This document shows, piece after piece, positions 8,042 through 17,725 of a stretch of 64,000 nucleotides of DNA. The stretch's first letter is position 1; each line of letters starts with the position of its first letter. A program made the translations under genes and the position numbers. The notes below the pieces were generated by a model, which saw only the letters and a list, made by a program, of their open reading frames with translations, was not told the DNA's origin and searched no databases. This DNA comes from Diaphorobacter nitroreducens (GTDB lineage: Bacteria > Pseudomonadota > Gammaproteobacteria > Burkholderiales > Burkholderiaceae_C): contig RJVL01000002.1 in assembly GCA_003755025.1 (NCBI GenBank), positions 372,001 through 436,000 of the forward strand, read 5' to 3'.

Positions 8042-10138
8042 CTAGAACTGCAGGTCCGCGCGCAGCCACAGCGTGCGGCCGGGTTCGTTGATGCGCACGC
8101 CGCCCGGGTAGCCGAAGCCGGCGTTGCCCGCCAGGTTCAGGTGCTCGGCGTAGTTCTTGTCCAGCAGGTTGTCCACCCCGGCGGCAAGCTTCAGCTGTGC
8201 GTTGATGCGGTAGCCCGCGTGCAGCGACAGCACGCCGAAGCCGGCGCTTGCGCCCAGGTCGCGGCCCACCACGTTGCCCTGGCCGTTGGCATGGCGGTGC
8301 TGCGCGGCCACCAGGCGCCACAGGCCGCCGGCGCTCCACGGCCCCTGGGCGTATTCCAGGCCCAGGCGCGCCTCCAGCGGCGGCATCTGCGGCAGCGGGC
8401 GGCCTTCACTGGTGTTGCGGCCCCAGCTGTAGGCCAGCGTGCCCTGCGCCGTCCACGCCGTGCCCAGGCGCTGGCTGGCGCCCAGCTCCAGCCCGGCGGT
8501 GCGCGCGTCGACGTTGCGCACGGCCGATTTCATGCCGGTGTAGTCGAACAGGATGTAGTCGCGCACCACGCCCACATAGGCCGAGGTCCACAGCTGCCAG
8601 TCCGCGCCCTTCCACTGCGCGCCCATGTCCAGCTGCGTGGTCTTCTCGGGGCGCAGCGTGGCGAAGGCGTTGCCGGCGCTGGCCGCGCTGTTCCCGGGGG
8701 AGATCAGCTCCCAGTAGTCCGGAAAGCGCTGCACGTGCCCCAGGCCCGCGTAGACCAGCGCGCCCTGCGGCGCCAGCGTGCGTTCCCAGCGCACGAAGCC
8801 GCTGGGCATGGCCGAGCGCGTGCGGTGGTCCGCGCCGGCCGCCGGGGCCATGCCGCCCATGCCGCTCGGGGCAGGGTAGCGCCAGGCCTCGGCGCGGTCC
8901 AGGCGCAGGCCGCCCACCCAGCGCGTGTCGGCCTGGGCCTGCCATGACAGCTCGGCAAATGCGCCCAGGTTCTCGAACTTGGCGTCGCGCATCCAGGGCT
9001 TGCTGTCGTAGGGCACGCTGGGCGTGCCGCTGCGCTTGTCGTGCGGGCTGCGCTGTGCGTCCAGGCCCGTCTCCAGCTGCCAGTCGGGCTGCCATTGCAG
9101 CGTGGCGGCCACGCGCGCGCCCTCGGTGGTGCGCCGCACGTTGCTGGCCATGGGCATGGACATGCTGCCGCCAGGCTGGAAGGTGCGCAGCGTGAAGTTG
9201 TCCATCACGTGGTCGGCGCGGTTGCCGTAGACCTGTGCCTGCAGCTTGGCCAGCCAGGGCGTGAGGTGGCGCTTCTCGAAGCGCAGGCCCCAGCTCTCGC
9301 GCTTGAACTGCGTACCGTCCATGCCGCGCCCGCCGTAGCGCGCCTCGCCGTCGCCCGTGCCGGCGCTCAGCTCCAGCAGCGTGTCCGCGTCGGGCGTGAA
9401 GCCCAGCGCCACGTCGGTGTTCCATTTGTCCCAGGCCGAGGGCACGCGCCGGCCGTCGCCGTCCTTGTAATCCTGGCCGTGGGAATGGTTGGCGGTCACG
9501 CGCACGTACACCTGCGCGTTGCCGGCCTGAAAGTCCACGTTCTGGTCGTTGCGCCCGGCGCTGGCGCCCAGCAGGCTGGCGCTGAGGCGCACGCCGGGTT
9601 CGGTGAGGTCAGGGCGCTCGCGGTCAAAGCGCACCACGCCGGCCGAGGTGCCCGGCCCCCAGACGACGGTCTGCGGCCCCTTGACGACGGTGAGCGTGTC
9701 GTAGGTCTCGGGCGAGATGTAGGAGCTGGGCGCGTCCATGCGCCCCGGGCAGGCGCCCAGCAGCTGCGTGCCGTTGGTCAGCAGCGGCAGGCGCGAGCCG
9801 AACTGGCCGCGGAACACCGGGTCGCCGTTGGAGCCACCGCTGCGGATGGCCGAGAAGCCCGGGATGGTCTTGAGGTAGTCGGCCGCGTCGCTGGCCGGCA
9901 CGGGCTGGCGCGGCTGCTTGGGGTCGGCCACCACCTGAAGGGGCGAGTGGTCGTGCACGGCCGTGACGACCACGTCGCGCAGCGTGTGCTCGGGGGCCGC
10001 GGCCGCGTTGTTCACGGCGTCGCTCGCGGCCAGGGCCGGGCCGGCCAGCAGCAGCGCGCAGGCCAGCGCGCAGGGGGTGAGGTGCGAGGACAGGGGCGCG
10101 CACCGCAAGGCAGGCGCGCGGAAGGAATATGCAGTCAT
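8042..10138 (-). CDS. TonB-dependent copper receptor (OprC/NosA type)
   Basis: The 698-residue outer-membrane protein has a signal peptide (cleaved near GPALAAS), a plug domain from about residue 50 to 175, and a beta-barrel ending in the terminal phenylalanine DLQF. The plug contains LLGACPGRMDAPSSYISPE and TVVKGPQTVVWGPG, which I recognise as typical of the OprC/NosA copper receptor subfamily. Methionine-rich loops (GGSMSMPMASN and SGMGGMAP) and many histidines fit copper binding. It takes up copper across the outer membrane using TonB energy. The DUF2946 gene upstream in the same direction is a common neighbour of copper receptors. No copper-responsive regulator is present locally. Confidence 0.9.
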   Translation of the reverse strand: MTAYSFRAPALRCAPLSSHLTPCALACALLLAGPALAASDAVNNAAAAPEHTLRDVVVTAVHDHSPLQVVADPKQPRQPVPASDAADYLKTIPGFSAIRSGGSNGDPVFRGQFGSRLPLLTNGTQLLGACPGRMDAPSSYISPETYDTLTVVKGPQTVVWGPGTSAGVVRFDRERPDLTEPGVRLSASLLGASAGRNDQNVDFQAGNAQVYVRVTANHSHGQDYKDGDGRRVPSAWDKWNTDVALGFTPDADTLLELSAGTGDGEARYGGRGMDGTQFKRESWGLRFEKRHLTPWLAKLQAQVYGNRADHVMDNFTLRTFQPGGSMSMPMASNVRRTTEGARVAATLQWQPDWQLETGLDAQRSPHDKRSGTPSVPYDSKPWMRDAKFENLGAFAELSWQAQADTRWVGGLRLDRAEAWRYPAPSGMGGMAPAAGADHRTRSAMPSGFVRWERTLAPQGALVYAGLGHVQRFPDYWELISPGNSAASAGNAFATLRPEKTTQLDMGAQWKGADWQLWTSAYVGVVRDYILFDYTGMKSAVRNVDARTAGLELGASQRLGTAWTAQGTLAYSWGRNTSEGRPLPQMPPLEARLGLEYAQGPWSAGGLWRLVAAQHRHANGQGNVVGRDLGASAGFGVLSLHAGYRINAQLKLAAGVDNLLDKNYAEHLNLAGNAGFGYPGGVRINEPGRTLWLRADLQF

Positions 10139-10238
10139 GAGAAATCCACGCCCGGCGCTGCTCGGCCGCGGGGCGGCAGATCAGCGCGCAGGCAAACAAC
10201 GGAAGGCGCCAGCCCCACGGGCCGGCGGGTGGTTGCAG

Positions 10239-10625
10239 TCAGGCGTGGGTGGAAGGCGGGCCGCGCGGTGGCAGCGGCGCCTGGGCGCGCCAGGCCGCCA
10301 CGGCCGGCGCGCGGCTGCGCTGTGCGGGGTGCACGCGCGGGGCGGGCGGGCGCAGGGCGGCCAGTGCCAAGGCTGGCGGCGTGGCCAGGGCAATGCACAG
10401 CAGGCAGCCGGGGTCGGCATGGTGGCTGTCGTGCGCAGCCGGGTCGGCGTGCGGCGCAGGGCCACCCGCAGGTGCAGCGAAGCAGACGTCCAGGTGCGCC
10501 AGGTCGACTGCCGGCAGCGCCTGGCGCACCTGCACGTTGGCCCACAGCGCCACCAGCCACGCACACACGAACACCGCGAGGACCGCGGAGCCCAGGCGTC
10601 GGTGGTGGCGAATGCGCTGCAGCAT
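10239..10625 (-). CDS. DUF2946 family protein
   Basis: This 128-residue protein has one N-terminal membrane helix (about residues 12-30), then a His/Asp-rich extramembrane stretch (HADPAAHDSHHADPG), a CLLC motif and a Pro/Ala-rich tail. This layout is DUF2946, often found next to TonB-dependent copper receptors and proposed to be metal-related. The Cys/His content supports metal binding, but no function is established. I chose ATG 10625, which begins the membrane anchor; the longer open frame upstream overlaps the divergent nudix gene. It is 100 bases upstream of the copper receptor gene and probably shares its promoter. Confidence 0.75.
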   Translation of the reverse strand: MLQRIRHHRRLGSAVLAVFVCAWLVALWANVQVRQALPAVDLAHLDVCFAAPAGGPAPHADPAAHDSHHADPGCLLCIALATPPALALAALRPPAPRVHPAQRSRAPAVAAWRAQAPLPPRGPPSTHA

Positions 10626-10728
10626 GGGGTGGGGATTATCCCGAGCGCTGCGCGTTCGGGGCGCGCCGGAACTTGACCCAGCGCAAGCCGTCAGAAAGTG
10701 TCCACATGCGCTGGTGATAATCGCGGCC

Positions 10729-11214
10729 ATGCCAAACCGCTGGAAACCCAACGTCACCGTGGCCGCCATCGTCGAGCGCGAGGGCCGCTTTCTGTTCGTC
10801 GAGGAAGACACGGCCGACGGGCTGCGGCTGAACAACCCCGCGGGCCACCTGGACCCGGGAGAGTCGCCCATCCAGGCCTGCGTGCGCGAGGTGCTGGAGG
10901 AGACGGCCTACGACTTCGAGCCCACGGCGCTGGTGGGCGTGTACCTGAACCGCTTCACGCGCACGCGCACGGGGGATGACATCACCTACCTGCGCTTTGC
11001 GTTTGCGGGCAATGTGGGCGCGCACCACGCCTGGCGGTCGCTGGACGACGGCATCCTGCGCGCCGTGTGGCTCACGCCCGAGGAGCTGCGCAGCTGCAGC
11101 GCGCGCCACCGCAGCCCGCTGGTGCTGCAGTCCGTCGAGGATTACCTGGCCGGCCGGCGCGCGCCGCTGGACTTGATCCACACCGACGCCAGCGTGCTGC
11201 AGACGCCGGGCTGA
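10729..11214 (+). CDS. nudJ: Nudix hydrolase, NudJ type
   Basis: The 161-residue protein contains a Nudix box (GHLDPGESPIQACVREVLEE, followed by TAY where most have TG plus a hydrophobic residue). Its start WKPNVTVAAIV and its end (RSPLVLQSVEDY, then APLDLI) resemble E. coli NudJ throughout. NudJ hydrolyses nucleoside di- and triphosphates and HMP-pyrophosphate. In many proteobacteria nudJ lies directly before mnmA; here mnmA is still downstream on the same strand, but about 5.2 kb away behind an inserted minus-strand catabolic module. Confidence 0.85.
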   Translation: MPNRWKPNVTVAAIVEREGRFLFVEEDTADGLRLNNPAGHLDPGESPIQACVREVLEETAYDFEPTALVGVYLNRFTRTRTGDDITYLRFAFAGNVGAHHAWRSLDDGILRAVWLTPEELRSCSARHRSPLVLQSVEDYLAGRRAPLDLIHTDASVLQTPG

Positions 11215-11359
11215 GGATCAGGGCGCTGGGCTTGGCTTGGCTTGCAGCGCCAGCCAAGCCAGCAGACGCCGTGGCGCGGGCTTGGCACGGTCACTGGCCG
11301 TCGCCCCTCCTTCCGCAAAGCGAGAGCAGGGGGACGCGGCGCAGCCGCTCATGGGGAGG

Positions 11360-12337
11360 TCACTGCGCGGTGATCTTGCGCTCGCGCACGATGGCGCCCC
11401 ACTGGTCGTATTCCTTCTTCATGAAGCTGGCGAGCTCGGCGCGCGTGGTGGGGTGGGGCGACAGGCCGTGCTTGTTCAGGGCCTCCTTCACGCCGGCGTC
11501 GTTGAGCGCCTTCACGATCTCCTTGTTCCAGCGGTCCAGCAGCGGCGCGGGCGTCTTGCCCGAGGCCACGAAGGCATACCAGTTCAGCGCCTGAAAGCCC
11601 GGGAAGCCCGACTCCGCCACCGTGGGGATGTTCGGCAGATAGGCCGGGCGCGTCAGGCCCGTGGTGGCCAGCGGAATCAGCTTGCCCGCTTCCACGTGCG
11701 GCATGGCGGTGGGCGGCGCGGCGAAGTAGCTGGTCACGCGCTCGCCCAGCAGGTCCTGCAGCGCGGGGGCGCCGCCCTTGTAGGGCACGTGGACCATGTC
11801 GATGCCGGCGCGCTGGTTGAACAGCTCGCCCGCCAGGTGCGAGGCCGAGCCCGCGCCGGTGGAGGCATAGTCCACGCTGCCGGGTTTGGCCTTGGACAGT
11901 TGCACGAACTCGGCCAGGGTCTTCACGCCCGCGCCCTTGTGCACCACCAGCACGTTGGGGAAGTACACCCCGCCCGAGATCGGCGCCAGGTCCTTGAACG
12001 GGTCGTAGGGCAGCTTCATGAGGTGCGGCGCGATGGTCAGCGGACCCACCGAGCCGAACAGCAGCACCGTGCCATCCGATGCGCCCGCGGCCACCTGCTG
12101 GTGGGCGATATTGCCGCCCGCGCCGCCCTTGTTCTCCACCACCACGGACTGGCCGATGTTCTCGGCCAGCTTCTTGGCGATCAGGCGGGCCGCCGCGTCG
12201 GCTGCGCCCCCGGGCGCAAAGCCCACGACCAGCGTGACCGGCTTGGCCGGAGGAAAGTCCTGCGCCAGTGCCGGGCCGGCCCAGGCGACGGAGGTGAGGG
12301 CCACGGCGGCGGCCTGGATCAGGGTGCGTTTTTTCAT
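11360..12337 (-). CDS. Bug-family tripartite tricarboxylate receptor
   Basis: The 325-residue periplasmic binding protein has a signal peptide (cleavage after GPALAQ) and the Bug signatures PVTLVVGFAPGGAADAAAR, a VVVENKGGAGGNIA loop and DMVHVPYKGGAPALQDLL. Bug receptors deliver carboxylates to TctAB-type permeases; no permease gene is present in the window. It follows tcuB in the same direction with 84 bases between, and AAGGAGC precedes the ATG. The context suggests a tricarboxylate such as tricarballylate, citrate or a relative as ligand, which is inference. Confidence 0.9.
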   Translation of the reverse strand: MKKRTLIQAAAVALTSVAWAGPALAQDFPPAKPVTLVVGFAPGGAADAAARLIAKKLAENIGQSVVVENKGGAGGNIAHQQVAAGASDGTVLLFGSVGPLTIAPHLMKLPYDPFKDLAPISGGVYFPNVLVVHKGAGVKTLAEFVQLSKAKPGSVDYASTGAGSASHLAGELFNQRAGIDMVHVPYKGGAPALQDLLGERVTSYFAAPPTAMPHVEAGKLIPLATTGLTRPAYLPNIPTVAESGFPGFQALNWYAFVASGKTPAPLLDRWNKEIVKALNDAGVKEALNKHGLSPHPTTRAELASFMKKEYDQWGAIVRERKITAQ

Positions 12338-12365
12338 GGCGAGGCTCCTTTAGTCGTTGTAGATC

Positions 12366-12410
12366 AAATGGTGCTCTAGCGCTTATCCATCAAGCGCTAA
12401 CAGCTATGGT
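12366..12410. repeat. dispersed palindromic repeat, copy 2 (inside tcu operon)
   Basis: TAGCGCTT (12377-12384) and AAGCGCTA (12392-12399) form an 8-bp stem with a 7-base loop, and CAGCTATGG follows. It sits between the tcuB stop and the Bug receptor gene, both on the minus strand. Confidence 0.8.
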
Positions 12411-12421
12411 TTTAGAAGCAA

Positions 12422-13648
12422 TCAATCGCTGCCCAGCCCGATAGGGTTGGGCTGGCGCTTTTCGGTGGTGTGGCGCAGCAGCGCGGCAGTGCGGAACACG
12501 CCGTGGGCGAACTTGCCGTAGGGCAGCGTGGCAAAGAGGGCCATCACCGCGCCCAGGTGCAGGCACAGCACCAGGGCCAGCGCGGGCGCGGCCGGCGGGG
12601 TGATGCGCACCAGCCACAGCGCCAGGCCGCTTGCAGCCACCAGGAACAGCAGGGCGATGAAGCCCAGGTCCATGGGTTTTTGCGCGGCGTCGCCATGGTC
12701 GGGGTGGCGCGTGCGGTTCAGGTACCACAGGCCGATCGTGCCCAGCACCAGCATCACGCCGCCCGCCACGCCCAGCAGTTTGGGAATGCTGGGTGCCTCG
12801 TAGGGCGCCGGCCAGCCGAAAACGTAGTGGTACACCGTGGCCAGCGAGGTCGCGGCAAAGCACAGCAGGAAGCCGTAGAACGTGAGGTGGTGCGCGCGGC
12901 GGCGCTTGAGGGTGTAGGCGTCGTCCTCGTTGTGGCAGCCGTCGCCATGGCCGCCGTCCAGGTACTTCAGGCGCAGCACGTCGTGCGCGGCCTCGGTGGC
13001 GGCGGGGGCGCTCACGTCGGCGCCGCTGGTGGCGGGCTTCACGTCCTTCCAGAAGCGGCGCACGCCCATGGACAAGGCCAACACCACGAACAGGAACACC
13101 GGCGCGAACAGGCCCACCAGCAGGTTGTGCGGGAACAGGCGGTAGAAGTTGCCGCCCAGGTCCGCGCCCCACAGCGCGCCGAGCCCGCCGCCCTGCAGCG
13201 CGGCGCCCAGCACCAGGAACAGCGTGAGCGCGACCACGAGGGCCAGCGACAGCGTGAGGCCGTTGCGGCGGTACAGCCGGCCCAGCGCGGGCGGCCAGGC
13301 GTAGTCGGCGTAGGTCTGGCCGCGCACCTGGGCCATGGCCTGCGGGATGTTCACGGCGAATTCGTGCGGCGGCGCGTACTGGCAGGCGTGCAGGCAGGCG
13401 CCGCAGTTGTGGCACAGGTTGGCCAGGTAGTGCACGTCGGCCTGGGTGAAGTCCAGACGGCGCGTCATGGCCGGGAACACGGCGCAAAAGCCCTCGCAGT
13501 AGCGGCAGGCGTTGCAGATCTGCATCTGCCGCGCCACCTCGGTCTCGGCGGCGCTCTGCGCCGGCACGGGCACGATGGGAATCACGCGGGCGGGCCCGCC
13601 CTGGGCCAGGCCTATCGCTTCGTCGGTCAGGGATTTCAGGGTTTGCAT
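12422..13648 (-). CDS. tcuB: TcuB-like iron-sulfur/cytochrome membrane protein
   Basis: The 408-residue protein has two N-terminal iron-sulfur cysteine clusters ([11 protein letters not shown], then [11 protein letters not shown]) followed by about six membrane helices with several candidate haem-ligand histidines. TcuB reoxidises the flavin of tricarballylate dehydrogenase TcuA and passes electrons to the membrane chain; related CitB proteins serve citrate utilisation. A 30-residue soluble insert after the third helix (around [13 protein letters not shown]) and a [11 protein letters not shown] segment are present. It starts 5 bases after the tcuA stop, so the two are co-translated. Length and architecture are those of the family. 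Confidence 0.88.
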   Translation of the reverse strand: MQTLKSLTDEAIGLAQGGPARVIPIVPVPAQSAAETEVARQMQICNACRYCEGFCAVFPAMTRRLDFTQADVHYLANLCHNCGACLHACQYAPPHEFAVNIPQAMAQVRGQTYADYAWPPALGRLYRRNGLTLSLALVVALTLFLVLGAALQGGGLGALWGADLGGNFYRLFPHNLLVGLFAPVFLFVVLALSMGVRRFWKDVKPATSGADVSAPAATEAAHDVLRLKYLDGGHGDGCHNEDDAYTLKRRRAHHLTFYGFLLCFAATSLATVYHYVFGWPAPYEAPSIPKLLGVAGGVMLVLGTIGLWYLNRTRHPDHGDAAQKPMDLGFIALLFLVAASGLALWLVRITPPAAPALALVLCLHLGAVMALFATLPYGKFAHGVFRTAALLRHTTEKRQPNPIGLGSD

Positions 13649-13653
13649 GGTGT

Positions 13654-15093
13654 TCAGCCCTCGTCGTTCACCGCGCCGTGCGCGGCAGCCTGGCCCGCGG
13701 CGGCCAGCGCGGCGTTGCGCCCGGCGATGCGGCCGAAGGCCGTGCCGATCGACATGCCCACGCCCGCGGTGTAGCCCTTGCCCAGCACGTTGCCGGCCAT
13801 CATTTCGCCCGCCACGAACAGGTTGCGGCTGGGTTGGTCGGCGAAGCGCACGGCGGCGGTGTCGTCGGTGTGCAGGCCCAGGTAGGTGAAGGTGACGCCG
13901 GGCTTGAGCGCGTAGCCGTAGAACGGCCCGGTGTCGATGGGCCGCGCCCAATGGGTCTTGGGCGGTGTCAGGCCCTCGGTGTGGCAGTCGTCCAGCGTGG
14001 TGTGGTCGAACTGGCCCACGCGGCAGGCGGCGTTGTAGGCGTTCAGCGTCCGCATGAAGGTCTCTGTGGGCAGGCCGAGCTTTTCGGCCAGCGCAGGCAG
14101 GCTGTCCGCCTTCACGCCGGGGAACACCGGCGGCATGAAACGGCCGATGGCCTTGCTGTCGATGATGGAGTAGCCGATCTGCCCCGGCTGCTGCGCCACC
14201 AGGCGGCCCCAGATGGCATAGCGCTTGGGCCAGAAGTCCTCGCCCTCGTCGTAGAAACGCTCGCCATTGCGGTTGACCACCACGCCCAGCGACACGCAGT
14301 CGATGCGCGTGCAGATGCCGCCGTCGTACAGCGGCGCGCGCGCGTCGATGGCCACCATGTGCGCCTGCGTGGGGTCGCCAATGCGGTCGGCGCCGTGGTC
14401 GTCGAGCAGGTGCTTGAGCAGCACGCCGCGGTTGTAGGCCGTGCCGCGGATCAGGAAGTTGTCCGCCGGCCACTCGCCGCGCGCGTTCTGGCCCCAGGCC
14501 TCGCGCAGCCACTCGCGGTTGGACTCGAAGCCGCCGGCGGCCAGCACGCAACTCTTGGCGGTGATGCGCTGGCCCTTCACCCAGGCGGCCTGGAAGGTGC
14601 CGTTCTCGATCTCGATGCGCTCCACGGCCGATTCGTAGCGCACCTGCACGCCCAGCGCCTCGGCGCTGCGGTAGTAGGCATTCACCAGCGCCTTGCCGCC
14701 GCCCATGAAGAAGGCATTGGTGCGCGCCACGTGCAGCGTGCCGGCCAGCGCGGGCTGAAAGTGCACCCCGTGGCGGCGCATCCAGGGGCGGCAGGTGCTG
14801 GACGCGCGGATCACCAGGCGCGCCAGGTGCTCGTTGGTCTGGCCGCCGGTCACCTTCAGCAGGTCCTGCCAGTACTCTTCTTCAGGGTAGGCATCGACCA
14901 GCACGTCCTGCGGCGCGTCGTGCATGCAGCGCAGGTTGCGGGTGTGGGCGGAGTTGCCGCCGCGCCAGGCGCGCGGGGCCGATTCCAGCAGCAGCACGCG
15001 GCTGCCGGCCTCGCGGGCCATCAGCGCGGCGCACAGGGCGGCGTTGCCGCCGCCGATGACCAGGACATCGGTGTCCATCGGGGGAGATTGCAT
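13654..15093 (-). CDS. tcuA: TcuA-like FAD-dependent tricarballylate dehydrogenase
   Basis: This 479-residue flavoprotein begins with the dinucleotide motif [18 protein letters not shown] and a [12 protein letters not shown] flavin-contact segment. The fumarate-reductase/succinate-dehydrogenase-type C-terminus reads [10 protein letters not shown], then [19 protein letters not shown]. TcuA oxidises tricarballylate to cis-aconitate with TcuB as electron acceptor. An alternative start five codons in (15078) is possible, but neither has a strong ribosome site. It is the first structural gene of the module, 157 bases from the LysR gene and in the same direction. Substrate assignment rests on the tcuA-tcuB pairing and is not proven. 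Confidence 0.85.
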   Translation of the reverse strand: MQSPPMDTDVLVIGGGNAALCAALMAREAGSRVLLLESAPRAWRGGNSAHTRNLRCMHDAPQDVLVDAYPEEEYWQDLLKVTGGQTNEHLARLVIRASSTCRPWMRRHGVHFQPALAGTLHVARTNAFFMGGGKALVNAYYRSAEALGVQVRYESAVERIEIENGTFQAAWVKGQRITAKSCVLAAGGFESNREWLREAWGQNARGEWPADNFLIRGTAYNRGVLLKHLLDDHGADRIGDPTQAHMVAIDARAPLYDGGICTRIDCVSLGVVVNRNGERFYDEGEDFWPKRYAIWGRLVAQQPGQIGYSIIDSKAIGRFMPPVFPGVKADSLPALAEKLGLPTETFMRTLNAYNAACRVGQFDHTTLDDCHTEGLTPPKTHWARPIDTGPFYGYALKPGVTFTYLGLHTDDTAAVRFADQPSRNLFVAGEMMAGNVLGKGYTAGVGMSIGTAFGRIAGRNAALAAAGQAAAHGAVNDEG

Positions 15094-15250
15094 AGATTTC
15101 GCTCGTGGAGGCGCACCCGGTAGGGGCGAGGGGCGCAGCAGTCGAGCGGACTGTAGGCAGCGGCCCGCCAGCCGTGCAGCCGCGGGCGGGTATGGGGGTA
15201 TCACGAACGGTGATGGCTGCGCGCCCGGGCGCGACGCCCGGAAGCAGCCG

Positions 15251-16225
15251 CTACGGGGCGGGAACCCCTGCCGGTGCCTGCGCCAGCAGTGAGGTGCCGA
15301 TCCAGCGGCCCTCGGTGACCAGACCGCGGGCACAGTCCAGCAGCACCACGCGCGCAGCCAGTGCGGCGGGGGACAGCTCTTCGTCCGGCAGGCTGCACAG
15401 CAGGTTCACGCGCCGCGCCGGCGCGCCCGTGAGGCGCGCGCACTGAAAGCGCGTGGCCGCGTCCGGGTAGCGGCCCAGCGCCGCCCAGGGCTGCAGCGTG
15501 GAGCCCAGGCCGGCGTCCACCGCGGCCATCACCATGGCCAGCGAGTCCACTTCCAGCACCACATGCGGGGCGATGCCCGCGCTGGCAAAGGCCGTGTCCA
15601 GCGTGCTGCGCAGGCCGTGCGGGCCGGTGGGCAGGATGAGCGGCTCCTCGCGCAGCTCGGTGATCGCCACCTCGGCGGCCAGGCGCGGGGCGGCGGCGCC
15701 GCGCATCAGGAACAGGTCTTCCTCCAGCAGTGGCTGGATTTGCCAGCGCTGGGTGCGCCCGGCCAGCTGCGCCTGGTGCAGGCGCGAGTCGAACAGCACG
15801 GCCAGGTCCAGCTCGCGCGCATGCAGCATGGCCGAGAGGTGGCCCGACATGCCCTCCACCATGTGCAGCCGCACGTCGGGGTAGCGCGCGCGCATGGCCT
15901 GCATCAGCGGCAGCCCCAACAGCGCCGAGGTGGTGGGCGCCAGGCCCACGGTGACGGTGCCCGACAGCCGCGCCTGCTGGGCGGCGCGCACGGCCTGCTC
16001 GGCATGGCGCAGGGTGAGCTGCGCCTCGCGGAAGAACGCGGCCCCGGCCTCGGTGGGGGCCACGCCGCGCGGCGTGCGGTGCAGCAGGCGCGTGGCCAGC
16101 TCGCCCTCCAGCCGCGTGATCTGCTGGCTCAGCGCGGACTGCACCAGGTTCAGGTCGAGCGCGGCGCGGCTCATGGAGCCCAGCTCCACCACCCGCACGA
16201 AATATCGCAATTGCCGCAGTTCCAT
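15251..16225 (-). CDS. LysR-family regulator of the tcu module
   Basis: The 324-residue protein has the N-terminal LysR helix-turn-helix (MELRQLRYFVRVVELGSMSR, then LVQSALSQQITRLEGELATR) and a periplasmic-binding-like effector domain. The ATG at 16225 has TTGGAG before it. It lies directly upstream of tcuA on the same strand, so it probably activates tcuAB and the Bug gene in response to a carboxylate. The first two residues MET precede the conserved MELRQLRYF start, so the true start may be one of two methionines three codons apart. Confidence 0.9.
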   Translation of the reverse strand: MELRQLRYFVRVVELGSMSRAALDLNLVQSALSQQITRLEGELATRLLHRTPRGVAPTEAGAAFFREAQLTLRHAEQAVRAAQQARLSGTVTVGLAPTTSALLGLPLMQAMRARYPDVRLHMVEGMSGHLSAMLHARELDLAVLFDSRLHQAQLAGRTQRWQIQPLLEEDLFLMRGAAAPRLAAEVAITELREEPLILPTGPHGLRSTLDTAFASAGIAPHVVLEVDSLAMVMAAVDAGLGSTLQPWAALGRYPDAATRFQCARLTGAPARRVNLLCSLPDEELSPAALAARVVLLDCARGLVTEGRWIGTSLLAQAPAGVPAP

Positions 16226-16294
16226 CGTCTCCAACACCCGGTTGACCCCAGGCGCCGCCCGGCCGGGGTGGGCTGGGATAATCGCACACCTATG

Positions 16295-16372
16295 AAATAT
16301 GCCCCCCACGCTCCCCACTTCGTGTGGTCGCTGCCCCCCAAGGGGGCCGCTTTTCATCTTGGGGCGGCCCGG
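16295..16372. repeat. GC-rich intergenic repeat before mnmA
   Basis: The stretch contains CCCCCCACGCTCCCC, a core palindrome GCCCCCCAAGGGGGC (about 16334-16348) and a final CTTGGGGCGGCCCGGCG. I recognise this block as one commonly found between genes in Comamonadaceae, though I cannot count copies elsewhere. It directly precedes the mnmA start and leaves no conventional ribosome site, other than GGGGCGG. Confidence 0.55.
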
Positions 16373-16374
16373 CG

Positions 16375-17487
16375 ATGAAAAAACACCGGGTCGTGGTGGG
16401 CCTGTCGGGGGGCGTGGACTCCGCCGTCACGGCGCACCTTCTCAAGCAGCAGGGCCACGAGGTGGTCGGCATCTTCATGAAGAACTGGGAAGATGACGAC
16501 GACAGCGAGTTCTGCTCCAGCCGCCAGGACTTCCTGGACGCGGCCAGCGTGGCCGACGTGATCGGCATCGAGATCGAGCACGTCAACTTTGCCGCCGAGT
16601 ACAAGGACCGGGTGTTCGCCGAGTTCCTGCGCGAGTACCAGGCCGGCCGCACGCCCAACCCGGACGTGCTGTGCAACGCCGAGATCAAGTTCAAGGCCTT
16701 CCTGGACCACGCCATGCGCCTGGGCGCCGAGAAGATTGCCACCGGCCACTACGCGCGCGTGCGGCAGAACCCGGCCACGGGCCTGTTCGAGCTGCTCAAG
16801 GGGTTGGACCCGTCCAAGGACCAGAGCTACTTTCTGCACCGCCTGAACCAGGCGCAGCTATCCAAGACGCTGTTCCCCGTGGGCGAGCTGCACAAGACCG
16901 AGGTGCGCCGCATCGCTGCCGACATCGGCCTGCCCAACGCCAAGAAGAAGGATTCCACCGGCATCTGCTTCATCGGCGAGCGGCCGTTTCGTGAATTTCT
17001 CAACCGCTACATCCAGCATGCGCCCGGTCCCATCCTGGACGACCGCGGGCGCAAGCTGGGCCGCCACGTGGGCCTGTCGTTCTACACGCTGGGCCAGCGG
17101 CAGGGCTTGGGGATCGGCGGTGTCAAGGAAAAAGGCGCGCAGCGCGGCGCGGGCGACCATGCGCCCTGGTTCGTGGCCCGCAAGGAGCTGGAGACGAACA
17201 CCCTGCGCGTGGTGCAGGGCCACGAGCACCCGTGGCTGCTGTCGCGCCGCCTGGATGCGCAGGACGCGAGCTGGATTGCCGGCCATCCGCCCGCTGCAGG
17301 CGCCTGCGCTGCCAAGACGCGCTACCGCCAGCAGGACGCCGCCTGCACGGTGCTGGCCGCACAGGGCGACGCCTTCAGCCTGCACTTCCCTGAGGCGCAG
17401 TGGGCCGTGACGCCGGGCCAGTCGGCCGTGCTGTACGACGGTGAGGTGTGCCTGGGCGGTGGGGTGATCGCGGCCGTGAACGGCTGA
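16375..17487 (+). CDS. mnmA: tRNA-specific 2-thiouridylase MnmA
   Basis: MnmA adenylates and then thiolates U34 of tRNA-Lys, -Glu and -Gln. The 370-residue protein has the PP-loop [11 protein letters not shown], the catalytic Cys100 in [10 protein letters not shown] and the persulfide Cys198 in [10 protein letters not shown], followed by the C-terminal beta domain. It contains a small insertion around [14 protein letters not shown] compared with E. coli. I chose ATG 16375, whose [13 protein letters not shown] start matches the family; an in-frame upstream extension falls in the GC-rich repeat. Its usual partner nudJ is about 5.2 kb upstream. Confidence 0.95.
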   Translation: MKKHRVVVGLSGGVDSAVTAHLLKQQGHEVVGIFMKNWEDDDDSEFCSSRQDFLDAASVADVIGIEIEHVNFAAEYKDRVFAEFLREYQAGRTPNPDVLCNAEIKFKAFLDHAMRLGAEKIATGHYARVRQNPATGLFELLKGLDPSKDQSYFLHRLNQAQLSKTLFPVGELHKTEVRRIAADIGLPNAKKKDSTGICFIGERPFREFLNRYIQHAPGPILDDRGRKLGRHVGLSFYTLGQRQGLGIGGVKEKGAQRGAGDHAPWFVARKELETNTLRVVQGHEHPWLLSRRLDAQDASWIAGHPPAAGACAAKTRYRQQDAACTVLAAQGDAFSLHFPEAQWAVTPGQSAVLYDGEVCLGGGVIAAVNG

Positions 17488-17582
17488 AAGCCCGCCCCGG
17501 GGGGCGTAGGCGGCATCAGGGGATACCCGAATAGCCGGGATGCCGGACCTGCGTCCTTGCTATGGTGTGAAATTGCTTCAGT

Positions 17583-17600
17583 ACCGGTCTCCGGTTTTTT
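17583..17600 (+). terminator. short intrinsic terminator after mnmA
   Basis: ACCGG-TCT-CCGGT forms a 5-bp stem followed directly by a T run. It is short but well placed, about 95 bases after the mnmA stop. The rest of the 238-base gap up to the lactate permease shows nothing further that I can name. Confidence 0.45.
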
Positions 17601-17725
17601 CACGCTGCGTCGCGGGCGGGCTTTCTACAGTCTCGTCCGCGCCGCTCCAGCCGGTTGACCTCCGGTACTGGGCGTGCGAGGCATTTCTCCTTCCAAAACC
17701 GGGACAACAACAGGGGGCACAGGCT

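Noticed and set aside
12470..13774. A 434-codon plus-strand frame opposite tcuB.
   Set aside because: No domain can be seen, and the minus strand has intact Fe-S cysteine motifs and membrane helices.
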